A DNA stretch of 64,000 nucleotides from JANQIO01 sp965229625 (GTDB lineage Bacteria > Pseudomonadota > Gammaproteobacteria > Pseudomonadales > Halieaceae): contig CBDDJJ010000001.1 of assembly GCA_965229625.1 (NCBI GenBank), positions 1,178,001-1,242,000 of the forward strand. Reading direction: 5' to 3'. Below are positions 60,274 to 64,000 of the stretch, piece after piece. A model generated the notes under the pieces. It had not been told where the DNA came from and searched no databases. It worked only from the letters and a program-made list of their open reading frames with translations. Each line of letters opens with the position of its first letter. Positions within the stretch are counted from its first letter, which is position 1. The position numbers and the translations under genes were made by a program.

Positions 60274-61521
60274 TTACTTGGACTTCGGCAGGTCGAGGAC
60301 CCGCTCACCGAGAATATTGCGCTGCACCTCGCTGGTGCCGGCAGCTATGGTAAACCCGTAGGAATTCATATGTCCCAGCGGCCAGCGGGCATTGGCAGGT
60401 GCGTTTTCATCAGCGATATACAGCGAACTGGAGGCGCCCTCGATTTCGGTCGCCAGCTGCGCCATGTCCTGCATCAGCTCGCTCTGGCGCAGCTTGTGTT
60501 GCAACGGGATGCGCATGGGGTGATCAATCAGGCCCTGCACCCGGGCACGGCGGCGGCACTGCTTGAAGCCTTCCTCACGAATCAGCTCCTGCATGATGCG
60601 ATCGCGGATTACCGGGTCATCGGCCGCCGTCTTGCCATTGCGTGAACTGTTCTTTGCCAGGTCCACCAGGCTCATGGCACCGAACCCCGACTGTCCCTCG
60701 CCTTCGCGCTGTTGCACGCGGCCGCCGGCGGCCGGCGTGACCAGCTGGCCGGCATTGCGCTCGTGGGCGAGCGTGGTCATGGCTACCTGCCAGCCCTTGC
60801 CGACCGCGTCCAGGCGGTAGCTGTCGTCCACCTCCAGGTTGTCGAAGATCACTTCATTGAATCCGGTTTCACCGGTCATCTTGATCAGCGGCCGCACGGT
60901 CACACCCTTGCCCAGGGCGGAGCGAATGGGCACCACAAAGTAGGACAGGCCCTCGTACTTGTGGGACTTGTCGGTGCGCAGCAGCAGGATCATCCACTCG
61001 GCGAAGTGTGCCAGCGAGGTCCACACCTTGTGGCCGTTGATCACCCATTTGTCACCTTTCTGCTCCGCGAAGGTCTGCACGCTGGCCAGGTCTGACCCGG
61101 AACCCGGCTCGCTGAAGCCCTGGCACCAGATTTCCTCGCCCGAGAACAGCTTCGGCAGCAACTCGGCGCTCTTGCCTTCCTGGGCGTGGTAGAACACCGT
61201 GGGCGCTGCCATGCCAAGCCCGATCACATTGGGGAAGAAGGGCGTCTTGGCGGCCTGCATTTCCGCATTGGCCACGCGCTGGCAATCGTTGCGGCCACCG
61301 CCGCCGACTTCTACCGGGTAGTCACAGCCGACCAGGCCCGCGTCATAGGCTTTTTTCTGCCAGTCCTGCAGGTAGTGCAGCTGGTCGGTGGTCATGATTT
61401 CCAGCGGGGTCAGCGGCAGGCGGACATCGGTTTCGGGCGGGGAATTCTCCGCCAGCCATTCCCGGCAGTACTGCCGGAACTCGGCCTGTTCGGTAGTGTC
61501 CTTACGTTCGGCTTCAGCCAT
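60274..61521 (-). CDS. Acyl-CoA dehydrogenase, first (alpha-type) subunit
   Basis: A 415-residue flavoprotein dehydrogenase. The FAD/substrate region WCQGFSEPGSGSDLAS (about 132-147) and KWVINGHKVWTSLAHFA are clear; the C-terminal GTSEVQRNILGERVLDLPK ends it. The position that holds the catalytic glutamate in medium-chain enzymes (YEGT) reads AAGT here, so the base must come from elsewhere, as in FadE-type heteromers. With the next gene it forms a probable heteromeric enzyme, under a TetR regulator 115 bases upstream. Confidence 0.88.
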   Translation of the reverse strand: MAEAERKDTTEQAEFRQYCREWLAENSPPETDVRLPLTPLEIMTTDQLHYLQDWQKKAYDAGLVGCDYPVEVGGGGRNDCQRVANAEMQAAKTPFFPNVIGLGMAAPTVFYHAQEGKSAELLPKLFSGEEIWCQGFSEPGSGSDLASVQTFAEQKGDKWVINGHKVWTSLAHFAEWMILLLRTDKSHKYEGLSYFVVPIRSALGKGVTVRPLIKMTGETGFNEVIFDNLEVDDSYRLDAVGKGWQVAMTTLAHERNAGQLVTPAAGGRVQQREGEGQSGFGAMSLVDLAKNSSRNGKTAADDPVIRDRIMQELIREEGFKQCRRRARVQGLIDHPMRIPLQHKLRQSELMQDMAQLATEIEGASSSLYIADENAPANARWPLGHMNSYGFTIAAGTSEVQRNILGERVLDLPKSK

Positions 61522-61636
61522 ATGCGGGTCTCCTCGATTCGTGCAGTTATCGTTGGGAAACCAAAGATAATAGTGGCCTGCCCCGCGCGGGGCAAACCAC
61601 TGTTCAGGCTGGGTTCAGTCCGTGGGAAGGGCGATC

Positions 61637-62308
61637 CTAGACGACGCCCTGGGGCCCTTTGATCATGCCGTATTCGAGGTAGGAGCGCAGCGCCTGGGCG
61701 CCTTCGCGTACCGCAACCTCGGGGCTCATGGCCGGGTCCTCCAGTGCTACCTGGATGCTCGAGAAGCCCATCGCCACCGCGACACGAGACTTGCCGACCA
61801 GTTCTTCGGTGCATGGCACCCGGTTGAGGTCCGCCCAGATATGGGCAAAAGTGCTGGCGAGCATCCAATCGTGCTCCTGCTGTACCTTCTGCAGTGGCGC
61901 CATGGCCTGCATGCCATGCAGCAGTTCAACGCCGCCGGGAAAATCCCGGGTTACCTCGTATACACCGATCAGCAGTTCGTTGAGGCTCTCCAGCATGGTG
62001 TAGGGGCCGTGACCGATGAGCCGCTGGTCCTGCCAGCGCTCGAACACTGCCTTGCGCGCACCGAGCAGGCGCGAGCCGAGGGCATTGAGTACCGCATACT
62101 TGTTGGGAAAATAGCGATACAGGGCCGGCACGGTCACGCCCGCACGTTCGGCGATGATGTTGGTAGAGATTCGTTCCAGGCCCACTTCCCGCAGCAGTTC
62201 TCCCGTGGCAGAGAGAATTGCCTCGTAGGTCTTGATGGCTCGCTGCTGTTGGGGCCGATTCTTTTCAACCAGTTCCACGCTGCGCTCACTTATCGTTGCT
62301 GTTTGCAT
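61637..62308 (-). CDS. TetR family regulator of the acyl-CoA dehydrogenases
   Basis: A 223-residue TetR-type repressor. The helix-turn-helix spans about 25-70 (RAIKTYEAILSATGELLREVG, ISTNIIAERAGVTVPALYRYFP), and the C-terminal helical part would bind an acyl-CoA or fatty acid ligand. It is upstream of and on the same strand as the two dehydrogenase genes, and divergent from the DUF3604 gene. The ATG at 62308 is preceded by a palindromic region that may be its operator. Ligand unknown. Confidence 0.85.
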   Translation of the reverse strand: MQTATISERSVELVEKNRPQQQRAIKTYEAILSATGELLREVGLERISTNIIAERAGVTVPALYRYFPNKYAVLNALGSRLLGARKAVFERWQDQRLIGHGPYTMLESLNELLIGVYEVTRDFPGGVELLHGMQAMAPLQKVQQEHDWMLASTFAHIWADLNRVPCTEELVGKSRVAVAMGFSSIQVALEDPAMSPEVAVREGAQALRSYLEYGMIKGPQGVV

Positions 62309-62316
62309 AGGTGTGT

Positions 62317-62351
62317 CTCCTTGCGGTGCATTTTAGTGAGCACTCGCAAGG
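62317..62351. promoter_or_regulatory. Palindromic operator between TetR and DUF3604 genes
   Basis: TCCTTGCG (62317-62324) and CGCAAGGA (62344-62351) are perfect inverted repeats, extended inside by GTGC (62325-62328) and GCAC (62339-62342), leaving one unpaired base. Within it, TTAGTGAG (62332-62339) and CTCGCAAG (62342-62349) form a second, shorter partial palindrome of the size bound by TetR dimers. Its place just upstream of the regulator ATG and between divergent genes fits an autorepression site. Confidence 0.5.
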
Positions 62352-62439
62352 ATTAGCGTGAGGGGTTTCACACTTTGCGGAGCGGCGGCGTTACCATCGC
62401 GGAATCCGCTCACAGAATCGGCGACGAGGAGACAAATCT

Positions 62440-64000
62440 GTGAACTACTTCCGGTTGGTGCTGGCTATCATTCTGTTTCTGGCGTTCCCGACGCTGGCAT
62501 TCGAGCGCACAGAACAGCGCGAGAACTGCGACCACTACACTGCCACCCGTATGCCGCTGTTCGGTGACCTGCACGTACACACCAGCCTGTCTTTCGACTC
62601 TTACATATCCAGCCAGCGCAATGACCCCTGGGTCGCGTACCGTTTCGCTCGCGGTGAGTCCATCACCCTCTCCGACGCCGATGCCGGGCAGACAGTGGTC
62701 ACCCGGCTACGCCGGCCACTGGATTTCACGGCAGTCACGGATCATGCTGAATTCCTGGGGCCGATCAAGCTGTGCACCCAGGACAGCAACAAGCTGGGCT
62801 ACTACTTTCCCTACTGCCTGCTGACCCGCAGCGAATGGTTTGTCGCCCAGCTGCTGGCGCTCAACTACTGGCAGCGACTGGGAGTCACCGGTGGTACGCC
62901 GGGAGAGGACCGGGACCAGCCCTTCGTTTGCACCCTGGAAGATTGTGACGCGGCGCACCGTGAGGCCTGGGGGCAGATCCAGGCCGCCGCCGAAGATCAC
63001 TACGACCGCAGCAGCGACTGCAGCTTTACTACCTTTGTGGGATACGAATACACCGACGCCCCCAACTACAACAACCTGCACCGCAACGTGATCTTTCGCA
63101 GCGCCGAGGTCACCGACACCGCCATTTCTACCTACGACACCGGGACCCGCAATTTCCAGGGCCTGTGGCAGCGCTTGCGCGAGGAGTGCATAGAAGCGGA
63201 TGGCGGTTGCGACGTCATGGCCATTCCCCACAATCCCAACCTCAGCGGCGGCATGATGTTCCCGGACCCGGTCAACGCCGCGGAAGCCCGCGAGCGGCGC
63301 TTCTTTGAACCACTGGTGGAGCTGGTGCAGCACAAGGCGGCCTCCGAATGTCGCTTCGACCGGCTCGCCGGCCTGGGCGTGGACACCGAGGATGAGCTCT
63401 GCGCCTTCGAACAGGTGGTCGCCGACAACCTGTCGATGCTGGGCACTGTGTACGGCGAGGTGCGCGCCAGGGAAGCCGCCCCGGTGCCCATTGAGGCATT
63501 CGCACGCCGCAACATGGTGCGCAATGTACTGAAGGACGGCCTCGCCCTGGGCCGCAGCAGCGGCATCAACCCATTCATGCTCGGGTTTATCGGCTCCACG
63601 GACACCCATTCCGCCACCCCCGGCGCCGCAGAAGAGGACAACTACACCGGGCACCTGGGGCGGCGAGATTCCGGCTACCGCAATCTGCAGGATCACTTTT
63701 TCGACAATCCGGGCGGGCTGGCGGTGGTGTGGGCGGAAGAGAATAGCCGCGATGCCCTTTTCGACGCCAAGCGCCGTCGGGAGACTTACGCCACCAGCGG
63801 TACCCGGCCTATCCTGCGCTTCTTCGCCGGCAGTGAACTACCGGCCGACCTTTGCCAGGCGGAGGACATGATTGAAAAGGCATACGCAATGGGTACGCCC
63901 ATGGGGGGAATGCTTGGAGCGGGCGCTGCCCCACCCCGCTTCCTGGTCTCAGCGGCGAAAGACCCCGGCAGCCCGGGCATGCCGGGTACCGACCTGCAGC
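62440..64000 (+). CDS. DUF3604 domain protein, 3' end outside window
   Basis: Five hundred and twenty residues are visible. An N-terminal signal (about 1-20, ending TLA) precedes the DUF3604 region, marked by GDLHVHTSLSFDSY, RPLDFTAVTDHAEFLGP, FVGYEYTDAP and GFIGSTDTHSATPGAAEE. These histidine- and aspartate-rich motifs suggest a PHP-like metal-dependent hydrolase fold. The substrate is unknown. The start is GTG at 62440 with GAGGAG (62426-62431) eight bases upstream. The reading frame stays open to the right edge, so the C-terminus is missing. Confidence 0.88.
   Translation, partial: MNYFRLVLAIILFLAFPTLAFERTEQRENCDHYTATRMPLFGDLHVHTSLSFDSYISSQRNDPWVAYRFARGESITLSDADAGQTVVTRLRRPLDFTAVTDHAEFLGPIKLCTQDSNKLGYYFPYCLLTRSEWFVAQLLALNYWQRLGVTGGTPGEDRDQPFVCTLEDCDAAHREAWGQIQAAAEDHYDRSSDCSFTTFVGYEYTDAPNYNNLHRNVIFRSAEVTDTAISTYDTGTRNFQGLWQRLREECIEADGGCDVMAIPHNPNLSGGMMFPDPVNAAEARERRFFEPLVELVQHKAASECRFDRLAGLGVDTEDELCAFEQVVADNLSMLGTVYGEVRAREAAPVPIEAFARRNMVRNVLKDGLALGRSSGINPFMLGFIGSTDTHSATPGAAEEDNYTGHLGRRDSGYRNLQDHFFDNPGGLAVVWAEENSRDALFDAKRRRETYATSGTRPILRFFAGSELPADLCQAEDMIEKAYAMGTPMGGMLGAGAAPPRFLVSAAKDPGSPGMPGTDLQ

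Noticed and set aside
1..64000. Genomic island or prophage
   Set aside because: No integrase, transposase, tRNA-flanked repeat or phage gene was seen, and most of the window is conserved housekeeping sequence.

Overview
The window is dense, GC-rich (about 60-65% by eye) gammaproteobacterial chromosome. Gene content and order (smc-zipA-ligA; a full phoBR-pstSCAB-phoU cluster; a complete ccmABCDEFGHI set; sdhCDA divergent from gltA; tesA divergent from ybbAP) fit a free-living marine gammaproteobacterium. The mix of acyl-CoA dehydrogenases, TetR regulators, DUF1501, c-type haem lipoproteins and DUF3604 proteins suggests Halieaceae/Cellvibrionales. That placement is an inference from gene content. 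I saw no rRNA, tRNA, transposase, integrase, phage gene or CRISPR array.

Layout. 1-6180: TCA cycle and anabolism (partial sdhA, sdhD, sdhC; divergent gltA overlapping a KAS III-type condensing enzyme; hisC). 6304-15741: phosphate homeostasis, with a DUF47 protein, a 22-bp tandem repeat array, then phoU-pstBACS-phoR-phoB read right to left from a PHO-box-like site. 15793-22994: smc, zipA, ligA and a lytic-transglycosylase-like lipoprotein (replication, division, envelope). 23261-31136: cytochrome c maturation genes, with ccmA and ccmB cotranscribed with ttcA and ccmC having its own perfect -10 box. 31337-34401: mdh, a TetR regulator and creD; creD is bracketed by two copies of a 22-bp repeat.

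34641-45466: ybbP-ybbA divergent from tesA with overlapping start codons; a probable operon of a short-chain dehydrogenase, an NTP/NDP-exchange-like permease and an exported NTF2-like protein; a divergent LytS/LytTR two-component pair separated from that operon by an array of TCGAC boxes at 21-bp spacing; a PhzF protein; a Kv-type potassium channel with a C-terminal zinc ribbon. 45497-51633: YgiQ radical SAM protein, an SRPBCC protein, a Xre/RES toxin-antitoxin pair with a palindromic operator, a GNAT acetyltransferase, an ibpA-like small heat shock gene with a sigma-32-like promoter and a ROSE-like leader, a YtfJ-like protein and a SPOR protein.

51660-64000: a haem lipoprotein / Tat-exported DUF1501 protein / haem lipoprotein locus whose two haem proteins share an N-terminal domain with CxxCH at the same residue number; a GAF-HD-GYP signalling protein with an enlarged catalytic domain; two adjacent acyl-CoA dehydrogenases with a TetR regulator; and the start of a DUF3604 gene that leaves the window.

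The most unusual material is the DUF1501/haem-paralogue locus (51660-57031), the LytTR-associated module (38845-43708), the ibpA leader (49890-49992), the 22-bp array (6996-7129) and the repeats flanking creD. Signals for promoters and RNA structures were read by eye and are candidates.
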